DNA from: Lasiosphaeria ovina
Lineage: Eukaryota; Ascomycota; Sordariomycetes; Sordariales; Lasiosphaeriaceae
DNA: 64,000 bases
NCBI GenBank assembly: GCA_033439765.1
Contig: JAULSN010000002.1
Span: forward strand, 6,262,001-6,326,000
Direction of reading: 5' to 3'
Shown here: piece by piece, positions 11,658-21,619 of the stretch
Numbering within the stretch: the stretch's first letter is position 1
Layout of the letters: each line of letters opens with the position of its first letter
The notes under the pieces: model-generated
Databases searched by the model: none
What the model was told of the DNA's origin: nothing
The model's input: the letters and a program-made list of their open reading frames with translations, nothing else
Made by a program: the position numbers and the translations under genes

Positions 11658-13848
11658 TGGCCTCAACTCCACTAGCCGTCGCTGGTTGAACAGCCGAACG
11701 ACCGATCGCCCTGATGCGCCCGCCGTGACGGCGACAAACTCCGATAGCGAAAATGCAGGCGCTTGGCGGCCAGAAACTCGGAACTATGACCTCAGTCATG
11801 CAGAATGGGAATTCCTCCGCCGCATTTTCGTCCCTCCGACACGAGAGCCCCCCCCGAAGGTGCCGTCCAGATATTCGTCGAGCTACAAACTATTTGCTCC
11901 CCGAACCAGCATAGCCGAGGTACCAGATCCAAACTTTGACCCTACGGGACCAGATCTCGTGTTTGCCAAATCGTTCAAAGATCCGTTGGAAAGGTCCGAA
12001 TATTTGCGGGAACTTCTCGCGGAGCCGGGCGAAAGAGAGAAAACTACACTTGCAAGGCTTCCTCCGACTGCCTTCTCCGAGCTTCTACGGTCCCTCGACC
12101 CCTTGACGCTTGCTGCAGAGCTTGACCCGACTGTGGGTATTAATGTGAATCCTGGCGTGGCCCTGTCAACCAGTCTTGGGTCTTATTTCGACATCTTCGG
12201 TGTGCGGACGGGGAATGTCCTCCTCTTGGAGCGCGTGTTCGCTGCAGTGCAACTGAGAATCTTGGCAAAACGGCCTATAATTCTTTCCGACTTCAAAGTG
12301 CTCTTTAGGTGTGCTGGGGCAGCCTCCGATCCGATGATCGTCCACAACATCTTCCTCTTGATGAAGCAAGCTGGCGAGTTGAAATTGCGAGAATCGGGGC
12401 TCGTGGACGAATACGTCAAGTCCCGTTATCTCACCGAGCACTCATATAACCAGTATGACCTTGCAAGGTCGCGCGTTCGCGCCATTGACCTTCACAACAC
12501 CAAATTACTCTATGGACGAAACCAAACATACCGACTCAGGGCGGCTACGCAACTGGCCTTATCGCCAAACCATCGTTTTGGCCAGACCCGGCATTCGTAC
12601 ATTAAAGTGGAGTCTCTCAGAAGGGTTACGAGATTGCGAGAGGACGCCCTTAACCTCTTTAGAAAAATGATATACCATCACAACACTATGGACGAGCGCG
12701 TTTGTTGTGCCCTGATGGTTGCCTTGGGAACAACGGGATCGCTTACGCTTCTGGAAGGTGTGATCCTGAAAAGGTTTTTTGGAATAAAGGTCATTAGAGT
12801 TCGGGAGTCCGGTATTTCCAAAAGCGAACGGAGACACAACAAAAACACCAGGACCGCGGATGTCATCATAGAGGGGGATGAAAGAAAGCACACACCACCA
12901 AGTTCAATCACCGACCCAACGAAGCGACTCCTGGACGCCGTTGTGAGCAGCTACTGTCGCAATGGCGAAATTGTTGTTGCGTTGAAGTTGGTTGATTTCT
13001 TGGCGCTCCGTTATGACATTCGCATACCTGATCAAACTTGGTTCGATATACTCCAATGGACCTACTTGTACACAACAAACCCCGCTAGATCCGAATGGAT
13101 AGAGGCTGGGTTTCCAGGAAGGGCAACGACACATGAATCGGTGCAACTGGTTTGGGACACTATGACAACGGAGTATAAGGTTCAGCCCGGATTTCTTCAG
13201 TACACCATTCTGATCAAGTCCCTTATAAGGCGACACCGCATCGTTGAAGCGATGGAATATATGCTGGAGCTCGAGCCGTATTATAAGCGTATCGAAGAAG
13301 AGGCGGAGCGTGCCTACTACAACCAGACGCTGGTTTTGGGTCTCGGTCTCGACCTGCACGAGGCAAGGCAAGCTTGGCCCAAGGCCCAGGTGCGCAAAGA
13401 AGCTACATGGCATGCCTTCCACTCCATGTGTGCCATTTTGATGGATAAGATCTCGGAAATTGAAGTAGACGAAGAATTGGCGACGCGGACGATACCTCAG
13501 TTCATTGGCATCTTTCGGAACATGTTCCGCAACGTTGTCAAATACAAAATTCCCGGGGGGGTGGTAGAGCTGTACAAGATCCGGACGATCCACAGACCCG
13601 GCACATGGGTGGAGGTCGAGAGAGAGGCGCCATCCATTGGCACCGTTGACTTGCAGCCTCTCAGGAAGACGCCACCTACTCTTTGGGGTATTCCTATCAA
13701 GTCTCGTATCACTCTCATGAAGAGAAGAAATGTGGTATCGGTCAGACGGTTTATCCGGAGCGGACCACGGATTGGGACCTTCCTGAGGCGTGATCGACAG
13801 GCAGCCGGAAAACTAACGGCGTCACAGCGGCAGTATCTATTAACATGA
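11554..13848 (+). CDS. Mitochondrial ATP13/AEP2-like expression factor (helical-repeat protein)
   Basis: A single uninterrupted frame of 764 residues. The N-terminal 60 residues are rich in Arg and Ser with almost no acidic residues, consistent with a mitochondrial targeting sequence. The body is helical and PPR-like. The segment KRLLDAVVSSYCRNGEIVVAL, LVDFLALRYDIRIPDQTWFDILQWTYL and then VWDTMTTEYKVQPGFLQYTILIKSL resembles what I recall of the fungal ATP13/AEP2 family, whose yeast member is needed for expression of mitochondrial ATP synthase subunit 9 mRNA. The protein is Lys/Arg-rich at its C-terminus (LMKRRNVVSVRRFIRSG), as expected for RNA contact. The family name is from memory and moderately sure; a different mitochondrial RNA-processing PPR-like protein is possible. 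The main ATG sits within an overlapping upstream ORF. Confidence 0.6.
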   Translation: MNALYLSADFCGWRVGRPGVPRLALSSFCKSRVYSGLNSTSRRWLNSRTTDRPDAPAVTATNSDSENAGAWRPETRNYDLSHAEWEFLRRIFVPPTREPPPKVPSRYSSSYKLFAPRTSIAEVPDPNFDPTGPDLVFAKSFKDPLERSEYLRELLAEPGEREKTTLARLPPTAFSELLRSLDPLTLAAELDPTVGINVNPGVALSTSLGSYFDIFGVRTGNVLLLERVFAAVQLRILAKRPIILSDFKVLFRCAGAASDPMIVHNIFLLMKQAGELKLRESGLVDEYVKSRYLTEHSYNQYDLARSRVRAIDLHNTKLLYGRNQTYRLRAATQLALSPNHRFGQTRHSYIKVESLRRVTRLREDALNLFRKMIYHHNTMDERVCCALMVALGTTGSLTLLEGVILKRFFGIKVIRVRESGISKSERRHNKNTRTADVIIEGDERKHTPPSSITDPTKRLLDAVVSSYCRNGEIVVALKLVDFLALRYDIRIPDQTWFDILQWTYLYTTNPARSEWIEAGFPGRATTHESVQLVWDTMTTEYKVQPGFLQYTILIKSLIRRHRIVEAMEYMLELEPYYKRIEEEAERAYYNQTLVLGLGLDLHEARQAWPKAQVRKEATWHAFHSMCAILMDKISEIEVDEELATRTIPQFIGIFRNMFRNVVKYKIPGGVVELYKIRTIHRPGTWVEVEREAPSIGTVDLQPLRKTPPTLWGIPIKSRITLMKRRNVVSVRRFIRSGPRIGTFLRRDRQAAGKLTASQRQYLLT

Positions 13849-14108
13849 CATAGGCAGGCCATCATCGTGGTTAAGCCTTGAGCCACGAGGCGCGGCACGT
13901 TGGCGTTGCTTTTAGTGTATACATCACATTATTGTTGCGATGATATTGTGGCTCAAGGCATTGAGACGTGAATCTCGTCGTCCGTCCCACACAAGGCCAT
14001 ATATATCAAGTTTTCTCCAGGGCCACAGCCTTGGGGAATAGCTGCTGTACTCATAAAAATATTTGCGCGATCCACCAGTGATTAAATGGTATACAGGCCC
14101 GGTACGTG

Positions 14109-15176
14109 TCACCGGCCCTTGATCTTCTCCAGCTTCAAATTATTTACGTACATGTACCTGCTCAAGATGATCCATCCATATCGAAACCATACCATCTGAC
14201 TCTTATGTGCCGTGGTCATGGCTTTCCATGCCGTACGGATGCTGCCTTGGCCGGCGAGCCCCGTGAGAAAGACGAGTCCGCCGGGATGCTTCTTGTCTTT
14301 CATCTGGGTACCAATTGCCCAGCTCACCAAGGTCGCCCCCACATCCAAAAATCCGGCGTATTTGCGTACCAGGGGCACCGTGGCCAGAGTGTACAGATCC
14401 ACGGGCGGCGCCCAGCCAGCCTTGCCGGCCACTAGCGCGGCCACAAAGGCCTTGGCGCCATGGTAGAGCGAGATGTGGTTCGGATGTCCCGAGACGCCGC
14501 CGGCGTCAAAGGTAATTAGAACATCGATTGAGGCCATCGGTGCTGTGCCCGAGTCGCGCGAACGACTCAGCTGCGGCGCGAAGGCGGCGCACAAGAGGGA
14601 CGAGATGGCGGTCGCGTCCCACGTCGCCGTCATGCTGTCGGGGAACTCTGGTTTCTCGACCACGAAGACGTCGTCGGCTTTGCGCAGGCCGAGTGTGAGC
14701 CCGGATTTGGCCAGCTCCCGCTTCCGCGTCTCGCCGAGGCCGTCGGCATCTCCTGATGAATTATTAAGTAACTGTCAGTAGGAGTCCATTTTCAAGCAGG
14801 AGTGTCTTTGCCCGGCGCATTTCTCCCAAAAAGCAGGAACCCGAAACTGAGGGGGGCATTGGCGCATACCGCTGCTCAGGCACAGGATCTTGACGTGGTT
14901 GCCGGTTTCCGGGCGCGCGAGCGCCAGCACCGTCGGGGCGAAGAACATGGCCTCGTCGTCGGGATGCGCAATCAGGAGGCAGATGCGCTTGTTCTGTAGC
15001 GTCGGGAAGCGCGTCGCCACGACCGACACCGTGTAAAGGTAGAGCGTCGGAATCACGACGGCGACAACGCCCAAGGCAAGCAGCCAGTCCATCATGGTTG
15101 TGTCGCCCGTCCCCGTCAACCCAAAACCGGGGTAAGCTTGGTAGCCAGCCGAGTACAACAAAAGCCAGATATCCAA
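14109..15176 (-). CDS. GPI12: GPI12/PIG-L N-acetylglucosaminyl-phosphatidylinositol de-N-acetylase
   Basis: Model complement(join(14109..14752, 14870..15176)), 316 residues; intron 117 bp, donor GTATGC, acceptor ATCAG, phase 1. The enzyme removes the acetyl group from GlcNAc-PI, the second step of GPI anchor synthesis, on the cytosolic face of the ER. A membrane anchor spans roughly residues 30-54 ([20 protein letters not shown]). The LmbE/PIG-L zinc motif AHPDDE is at 70-75, followed by AMFFAPTVL. The junction yields [18 protein letters not shown], which matches the family's GETRKKEL box. Later hallmarks are [12 protein letters not shown] and a terminal [19 protein letters not shown] 15176 is the longest start; ATG 15095 (MMDWLL) would place the anchor at the very N-terminus as in the human protein and is equally credible. 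Its 3' end faces the ATP13-like gene only 260 bp away. Confidence 0.92.
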
Positions 15177-16629
15177 AGCCCGGAGAAGTCGTCAGTGGTC
15201 GTCGGTCAATTGGTTAACGAGGTTGCCCCTCCCCCGACCAGCACCCGATGTTGGCAGGGAGGTGGCGGGCAGGACAGCGGGAGGGAGGAGCGCAAGATTG
15301 GCAGTTTTTTGGATCGCGGGCGCAACCTGGAAAAGGGCCCGAAAAATAAAATAAAGTCGGTATGCGGCTTAAAAGGAGCGTTAAGGGGGGGGGGGGCTAG
15401 AGACCGGGTAAGCTTTCTGGAAACCTGCAGGTACCGAGTACTGCCAATGCGTCGCGCGCATGCGCCTGCCAATGCAGACTGAACCCAAGCAAAGGCGGCA
15501 GCTAGAGGGTCGGATTGATGGGGGAACGAATCGATTGCGAGTAGAAACGAAGACGAGCTCTCACCGCTGTACGGATACCCAGATTTATTCGGGACAAGGA
15601 GACAGACAGTCTCGGTCTTGGCTCTAATTCCTCCTTGGGTCGCCAGGAAAAGGAGGAAAAGAAGCTCGACTAATAAACGTATGGGAGCGCCCCTCGGCAA
15701 ATGATAATGACGGACGCGGGTTCGCTCTCGCTCATTTGGACGGCCAGACGTGACTTTCAGGGGTGGAGGAAGAATCGCGATGGGATGGATAATGCCACCT
15801 TGCGATTTAAGAGAACTGATGACCCCGGTCGGCCCCCATGAGGGAGGGGTTTCCATGGTGGGCTTGTCGCCGTCACGGGTAGTCACGCTTTCGCGAGAAA
15901 ATCCGGGGATACGCCCATCCAATGAACTGCCATTGCGCTGCCCTAATTGCCTCGTCGTCGTCAAGCAGCTTTTCCTATGTAGCAAAAGTTGGCTGGTTTT
16001 TCCAAAACCTTTACGCTCCTGAATAGCCTCCCTTTCAATGTTGAACCTACTTGCCTGGTGCCACATGCACCACAAGTTGAACAGTCCAAAAGATTTCTTA
16101 GTGTATCGACAGAACTGGGGGGCTGTTGAGTTGAGTCGTCGGACTTGCCTTACGGCGCCATATTCCAACCTGTCCAATGCCTTCGAGGGTAAGGTACCTC
16201 AATTGAGACGTTCGCTGTCCTTACAGTTGTCCATATGCGCATATATGGAATAATAAAAACAGAAGGACTTCCAGTACTAACTTCTAGGTGCCCTTACCTT
16301 TATTGCTGGCTCGGGATCACCACGAGGGTCCATGTCAACTGAGCCGCAGCCCGCTTGTTTGCGGCCCAGGAGGTACTCTGTACAATACGTAATACGTCCC
16401 CACCTTCTCCGTAGGTACGACGCCTCAGGGAAAATTGACAAGGTAGTCGTACTGAAGTATTTTTGTATTGAACGTGTCGGGTACGGAACGCAACGTACTT
16501 CTAACATGGAACACATGGAACACATGGAACACGGCCGCAACAATTGACGATCGATACTTTACACGCAGATTGTGCTTCAACCAAGGCTCACTTCGGGCTT
16601 CTCTCAAAGCTCAAGTCACTTCTCCAAAA
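15177..16629. other. Divergent spacer between GPI12 and the DUF7719 gene
   Basis: 1.45 kb presumed to hold two promoters. It contains a G12 run at 15385-15396 and, close to the plus-strand gene, three exact copies of the 9-mer ACATGGAAC. A long minus-strand open frame (15206-16177) is Ser/Arg/Pro-rich, has no motif and is probably a shadow of GC-rich DNA. Confidence 0.5.
16504..16530 (+). repeat. 9-bp tandem repeat, 3 exact copies
   Basis: Three perfect head-to-tail copies of ACATGGAAC, 100 bp upstream of the DUF7719 start codon. Each copy contains an ATG, so three upstream ATGs would be present if this is transcribed. Confidence 0.9.
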
Positions 16630-17413
16630 ATGGCAAAAAAACGTGGAGATCGAGCTCCCAACCTCAAGCTCCGGCAGCCGGACCGATCGGGCCCGTCAAC
16701 CAAGACGCTTCTCGAGCTTGCCGAAGAAAGGGATCTCTTTGCTTTGGCAAAGAACAAGGAGGACGCGAACAAAATGGCCAAACGAGCCGAGACACACGGG
16801 GAAAGCGTTCAGCGTGGGGGTGAGGATGGCGATGATGGTGATGATGATGGGGCGGGATTGTCGCCGACCGCGGAACGCATCCTCGACACTATCCTCTGGA
16901 CCATCAGCCTAGCCATGCTACATTTCACTCTGGATGTCCTCGTGCAGCACCAGTTCTCTGCCGACCGGGTTGTCTGGACCAAGGTCTGGACGCGCGCCGG
17001 GCAGGCACTTCTGGGTGAGTCAATGCAGCCTGGGATGAAAAGATATACATGCCCTTCGCACCTTCTTGTGGGGACATATCTCGCTGACCACACTGCTCTC
17101 TTGAACTCCAGTCTTCGCCATGCTCTTCTACCCCCTCCATCCGCACCCCTCGAACCCGTCAATCCTCCCCGGGCTGCCCAAGCGCATACAGCCCATCATA
17201 CGCCAGTCCATATTCTTCGTGGCCAGCATCTGCGCCGGGTGCTATCTAATTCACATCACAAACACTTATGGATACATGGCCGTGATGAAGCGCGCCCCGC
17301 CCGTTGGCTGCCTGTGGGTGTGGTCTGTCATTGAGCTCGATTTGCCCTGGGCCGCCCTTAGTCTCGCTGGTGCAGGCTCGTTTCTCTTGCTTAAAGGGTA
17401 CAGCATCAGGTGA
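16630..17413 (+). CDS. DUF7719-type fungal membrane protein
   Basis: Model join(16630..17014, 17112..17413), 228 residues; intron 97 bp, donor GTGAGT, acceptor CCAG, phase 1. The first 80 residues are charged (KKRGDRAPNLKLRQPDRSGP, then an acidic Gly/Asp tract). About four hydrophobic segments follow: TILWTISLAMLHFTLDVLV, a Leu/Phe-rich one opening exon 2 (VFAMLFYPLHPHP), SIFFVASICAGCYLIHIT and a C-terminal ALSLAGAGSFLLL. The block YLIHITNTYGYMAVMKRAPP-VGCLWVWSVIELDLPWA is very characteristic of a conserved fungal family that I know as DUF7719. No biochemical function is known to me; location in an internal membrane is inferred from the segments. Confidence 0.82.
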
Positions 17414-18112
17414 ATTAACAAGGGCCACGGCTGGCCGGGGGACTTCTTCGGCCTAAAATTGCTCGCCGTTCTTGTTGCCACTAATAGTCGTCAAGTTGAA
17501 TTGCATCTCTCCAGCTGTTCTCAGACCGGTGTCTGCAAGTCCCGTTTTGAAGAAAAACACGGCTGGAACTGATTAAACCTTGACTTGGTGAGCACGATGC
17601 TATCCGGGAAACGAGACTGCCTCGTCGTGCAGTCGGACTGCCTTGCCCTCTTCGCACCATTGTGGCGGGGAAGGGCGATACACACTTTGGGGGGTCATGG
17701 AAGTTGTATAATGCAACTGGGTCCTTCCCGCCCGCTCTGTCCTTTGGCTTTGAAACTTGTCTAGAGGTCACGTCTTGTCTGTTCCCCAGAGCTGCGCACA
17801 GCGACAATGGCCCCTTGCGAATTATTCGCTTGATACCTGGTATTGGTACCAACCACCTCGTTGCTGTTTTCTGGTTGCTCTTGCCCCTCGAGACCTAAGT
17901 GATGTCACTATGGCACTTTAATGTCAAGGAGCCAGAGGCAACACCCAACAGTGTTAAGCTTGGGTGGCTTCGGTGGGTAGGCGGTCTACGTCTGTGCAGA
18001 CTCATCCGCATGCCTCTATATTTTGGCTCACCTCCTTGCTCGTCCTCGTTGGCACTGTTATTCGAGCATTATTATCAACTAGCCGCACCACTCGTTTGAG
18101 AGGCTGGCCCTT
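17414..18112. other. Intergenic spacer, no gene supported
   Basis: 700 bp between the DUF7719 and deacetylase genes. Nothing beyond ordinary mixed sequence; it should hold the 3' UTR of one and the promoter of the other. Confidence 0.5.
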
Positions 18113-18904
18113 TTGACAATGCATTTACCCTCAATACTTCCCCTTGGAGTGCTTCTCCCCAGAGACGGCGTCGTTGCTCCCAGAGACGCGAACGTGCTAG
18201 CCCGTCAAACGGCCAGCGCCGTCCCCCGTGGCACCATCATCAGTCACTGCACGGTACCTGGCGTGGTGGCATTGACGTTCGACGACGGGCCATACAAATA
18301 CACGGGACACGTCTTGGATCTCCTAGACCAGCACAATGCCAAGGCCACCTTCTTTGTCAATGGTGACAATTGGATACAGGGGCTCGATGATGAGTCAACG
18401 CCCTGGCCCGGACTTCTGCGGCGGATGGTGAGCTCGGGACACCAGGTTGGCTCGCATTCATGGTCACATGTGGATATGACAACGGCCGACTCGAGCACGA
18501 GGCAGCAGCAGATTCACGATCTCGAGCACGCGCTCTCCAACGTGCTCGGAATGTACCCAGCCTACTTTCGACCGCCCTATGCGACCTGCGAGCAGCAATG
18601 CCTGGTGGAGCTGGATCAAATGGGATACCGCATTGTCAACTTTGACGTCGACACAAAGGACTATCTCTACAATACGCCAGACACGATCCAGACGTCTATT
18701 GACAGGTTCTCGCAGGCCTTGGACGCCGGCCGCGAGCAAGACTCGTTCCTGGTCCTCAGCCACGACGTGCAGGAGGAGACTACAAATGTTCTCGTCGAGT
18801 TTATGCTCAACAAGATCGAAGAGCGCGGCTACAAGGCGGTGACGGTAGGCGAGTGTCTGGGCGACCCACCAGGGAACTGGTACCAGGCGCCTCGTTCTGT
18901 TTAG
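18113..18904 (+). CDS. Polysaccharide deacetylase, CE4/NodB domain (chitin deacetylase-like)
   Basis: Intronless, 263 residues. The NodB domain occupies about 46-255 with all motifs: TFDDGP at 55-60 (catalytic base and metal Asp), HSWSH at 115-119 (two metal-binding His), RPPY at 153-156, a DVDTKDY region at 178-184 and LSHD near the C-terminus (catalytic His). These enzymes remove acetyl groups from chitin or chitooligosaccharides, acting on the cell wall or outside the cell. Many fungal relatives carry a chitin-binding module, but none is visible here. The N-terminus (MTMHLPSILPLGVLLPRD) is only weakly signal-peptide-like, so secretion is uncertain. The next in-frame ATG, 18119, is the start of a similar leader. 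An unseen upstream exon that supplies a proper signal is possible. Confidence 0.85.
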   Translation: MTMHLPSILPLGVLLPRDGVVAPRDANVLARQTASAVPRGTIISHCTVPGVVALTFDDGPYKYTGHVLDLLDQHNAKATFFVNGDNWIQGLDDESTPWPGLLRRMVSSGHQVGSHSWSHVDMTTADSSTRQQQIHDLEHALSNVLGMYPAYFRPPYATCEQQCLVELDQMGYRIVNFDVDTKDYLYNTPDTIQTSIDRFSQALDAGREQDSFLVLSHDVQEETTNVLVEFMLNKIEERGYKAVTVGECLGDPPGNWYQAPRSV

Positions 18905-19533
18905 GCAACGAATCTTGGTACAGGCCAAGCAAGCAGTATTGTCTATGCTCAGGAGGCAAAGGCGGAGGGAGATGGCGAGGGCGAGGACTGGCTCGGTGAT
19001 TGGTGGCGAGGACGCTACGGGCCCCTCGGCAAGTATTTCTGGAAAGATTCCGAACCCCACGACTTCTGCTCGGCGGTTAGAGATTGGTGAGTGCTCTGCT
19101 GAACTATGGTAGACGTGCACCCGTGTCTGTGCCTACCACTGGTATTAATGTGCTATTGCAGTCGCTCGTCTACAGACTCGGAGACTCGGTGTCATGCTTC
19201 GATATTTCTTTGGGCCAGGGCACTATTTGAGTTTGTTGGGCGGTGTCGTTGGTTTCCACATATGTGCCCTTCATAGTGTTAGTCGTCTCCTGTACTTGCA
19301 CTGATCCTATAGGATAGATCGCATATTTATTTATTACAACCGTTACGTTCCACATATCTACGCCGGAGTCTCAATTCCGCGGCGTCACCGCGTACCCCAT
19401 ACCGGCCAACAGGTCTGTAATGCAACGCGGAGCCCGAGTCTAGAACTGGGCGTCCCTCCCCGCGCCATTGCTGATGACGAGCCCAAGGAGACGTCGGGTT
19501 GCGTGTCCCGGTGGCTACCTCGCTCGAGAAACC
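18905..19533. other. Convergent intergenic region, no gene supported
   Basis: 630 bp between the deacetylase and alpha/beta hydrolase stop codons; presumably both 3' UTRs. No motif-bearing frame seen. Confidence 0.5.
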
Positions 19534-20669
19534 TCATCGGGCCAGCTCTTTCAGCAAGCCATCGATCTCGATTGCCACAAACTGGGGGTCGTCCTTCTGG
19601 ATAAAGTGACCACATCCCTTGGCGATTTTCAGTTGCCCGCCAGGCCTGGACTCGTGTTGGACAAGACGGGTCAGGCCTTCATTGTATTCGCCCCACGCAG
19701 GGTTTACGTAGGCATTCACGACAGCTATGGGCAGTGCCATGGGTCCCTTTCATTGTAGTTACGCCATCGTCAGCCATCAAGCCGGACTTTGTAATCGGAT
19801 TTGGCACTCTCTTGGTCTCTTGGTTCGACGTCTCGAACTCGAGCCCGAGTTCCGCGGTACCTAACAGTAAGGTAATGGGTAATGACGAAAGGAGAAACAA
19901 AAAGGCTTACCGTCTTGCATTGCTCGGCAAACTCGTCCCAGTCATGGCCGGCAACGACGAGACGCGGCGTCTTCCCACCTGGCCCGTCGGGCAAGATGGG
20001 TTTGTCGGCGTCGGGAAGCAAGTCGGCAAGTCTTCGCCGGTCAAAACGCTCCCCATTCGGCACAGTGGGCAGGAAGGTCTTGGCCACCATGGCTCGCGCG
20101 TATCGCAAGTCGTCGACCGAGACATGGGCGGGGAGCCGGCTCGAGTCGAAGCCGGGGGCGTCCGGATCCGGAATAAGCGAGACGAAGTCCGAGTTGGCCA
20201 CCATGGGATCCAGGAACAAGAAGGCCTCGACGAGCCCTGGGTGCTCGGCCGCGTACAGACGCGCCAGCGCGCACCCGATCGAGTTGCAGACGAACACGAG
20301 GCGGGTCTCGGCTAGCGGCGTCCTCAGCTCGTTGTCGGCCACGTGGGTGAGGAGTTCATGCAGGTCGGCGATGACGGCACGTGCGTCGTGTCCGTACGGC
20401 GTCCCGGGCGGGTCTGTCGGGTCCGGCTCCGACTCGCCTTGGCCGTAGCGGTCGTAACAGAAGAGCGCCGGCGTTGGCTGGCCGGCCACTTTGCGCAGCT
20501 CGAGCAGTCGGCCCACTGCGTCGGACCAGGCCGCGCGTGGGAGGCCGAGGCCATTGAGGAAGACGACGAGGGCGTTGGAAAGGGGTCCTTGGGCCCCGCC
20601 GGGAAGGTAAGTCGAAACGCGCAGGGCGGCGCTGGGCTTGTGTTTCAGTGAAACCGAGTGCGACTCCAT
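19534..20669 (-). CDS. Alpha/beta-fold hydrolase
   Basis: Model complement(join(19534..19746, 19911..20669)), 323 residues; intron 164 bp, donor ACG|GTAAGC, acceptor GAAAG, phase 0. The oxyanion-hole region FLNGLGLPRAAW (37-48) and CYDRYGQGESEPDP (71-84) are typical of the alpha/beta hydrolase core. The nucleophile elbow reads VCNSIG with Ser130, so the usual first Gly of G-x-S-x-G is Cys here. The catalytic His is probably H300 in KGCGHFIQ. Sequence joins across the intron as EQCKT-GPMALPIAVVNAYVNPAW, which matches how I remember fungal members of this group. No signal peptide, so cytosolic. Substrate unknown; it could be an esterase, epoxide hydrolase-like or thioesterase-like enzyme. Confidence 0.8.
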
Positions 20670-21619
20670 GGTGCCGCCGTCAAATTACCCGGTTCTGATT
20701 TTGGGTTTGGTTTCGGTTTTGCTGTTTGTTTCTGTTTGTCTGGGGGACAGGTGGATGCAGGCGTTCTCCGGGGCTGGTTTTATATTCCAGTTCCAATGTC
20801 GAGCTTGTCTTGGAACGGATTCTGTCCCCCCCCCCCCCCCCTCCTCGGTTTCTTTTGCAGCCCTGTCGATGACGTGAGAGCTATGCCGGGGCCCAGAGAT
20901 TCGGCGTGATTGCTAGACGTGTGTACGTGTAGATGGCAGTTACACAAGCCGAACCCGGCCCAACTTTGGTATCTGTTCGGACTGGTGCCGGTGGCTGAGA
21001 TTCGGATAATCCGAGCTCGCTTCAAGAGTCCGACGCTGACTTCGGGAAGCGCTGTTCTGCTCTGCCGATCATTTGCAGAGCCCCGGCTCCGCCCGAGCAT
21101 GGAACCTACCTAAGTATCCGTAGCTTAGCTTTGTAGCTACCCTAGCTTCCAGAAGCCTTCAGAAGGCTAGGCACCCAATCGGCGTGCGACGCTCAGCCTG
21201 AAACGGGATCGCCAGGAGGCGGCGCAGGACCCAACCGTGCTGTACAGTACATACGCATACCTACCTGTGGGGAGACCAAGGATGCCATGTGGCATGGATT
21301 GCCTGCCGTGTGTTCGTTTTGGCTTGTTTGATAACCGTTTTCGTCATATCCTGCTGTCCTTGGTCATTAAACGCCTTTTTGCGGCTTTGCCCGAGTTGCG
21401 TCTCTGCCTCTTTTCTTTCCCGGGATTGGTACTTACCTACTTCTCTTGTAATATCAAGATGCTGCGCACACCTCCTCTCTTTCTTAACAGTCAGTTTCCA
21501 CTGGCAATGCCTTCAAGTCAGGGTGGTCTAGTCAGCCCCGGAAAACAAAACAAAGCAGAACCACAACATTGCCACCACCGCTGTGATCCCCACACATAAA
21601 ACAAAACAAGACAGCAACG
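20670..21619. promoter_or_regulatory. Divergent spacer hydrolase / kinase
   Basis: 950 bp between two outward-facing starts. It contains an uninterrupted C16 run at 20826-20841, and TACAGTACATAC and ACCTACCTGTG words near 21240-21265. Presumed shared promoter region; no defined binding site. Confidence 0.45.
20826..20841 (+). repeat. Homopolymer C16 tract
   Basis: Sixteen consecutive C residues about 160 bp upstream of the minus-strand hydrolase start. On the minus strand this is a G16 run, potentially able to form G-quadruplex structure; sequencing length error is also likely in such tracts. Confidence 0.9.

Noticed and set aside
14106..14781. Plus-strand open frames across GPI12
   Set aside because: They mirror the conserved GPI12 exon, whose minus-strand motifs are unambiguous.
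15206..16177. Minus-strand 323-codon open frame
   Set aside because: Low-complexity Ser/Arg/Pro sequence with no motif, located in the divergent spacer between two well-supported genes; length is explained by GC-rich DNA with few stops.
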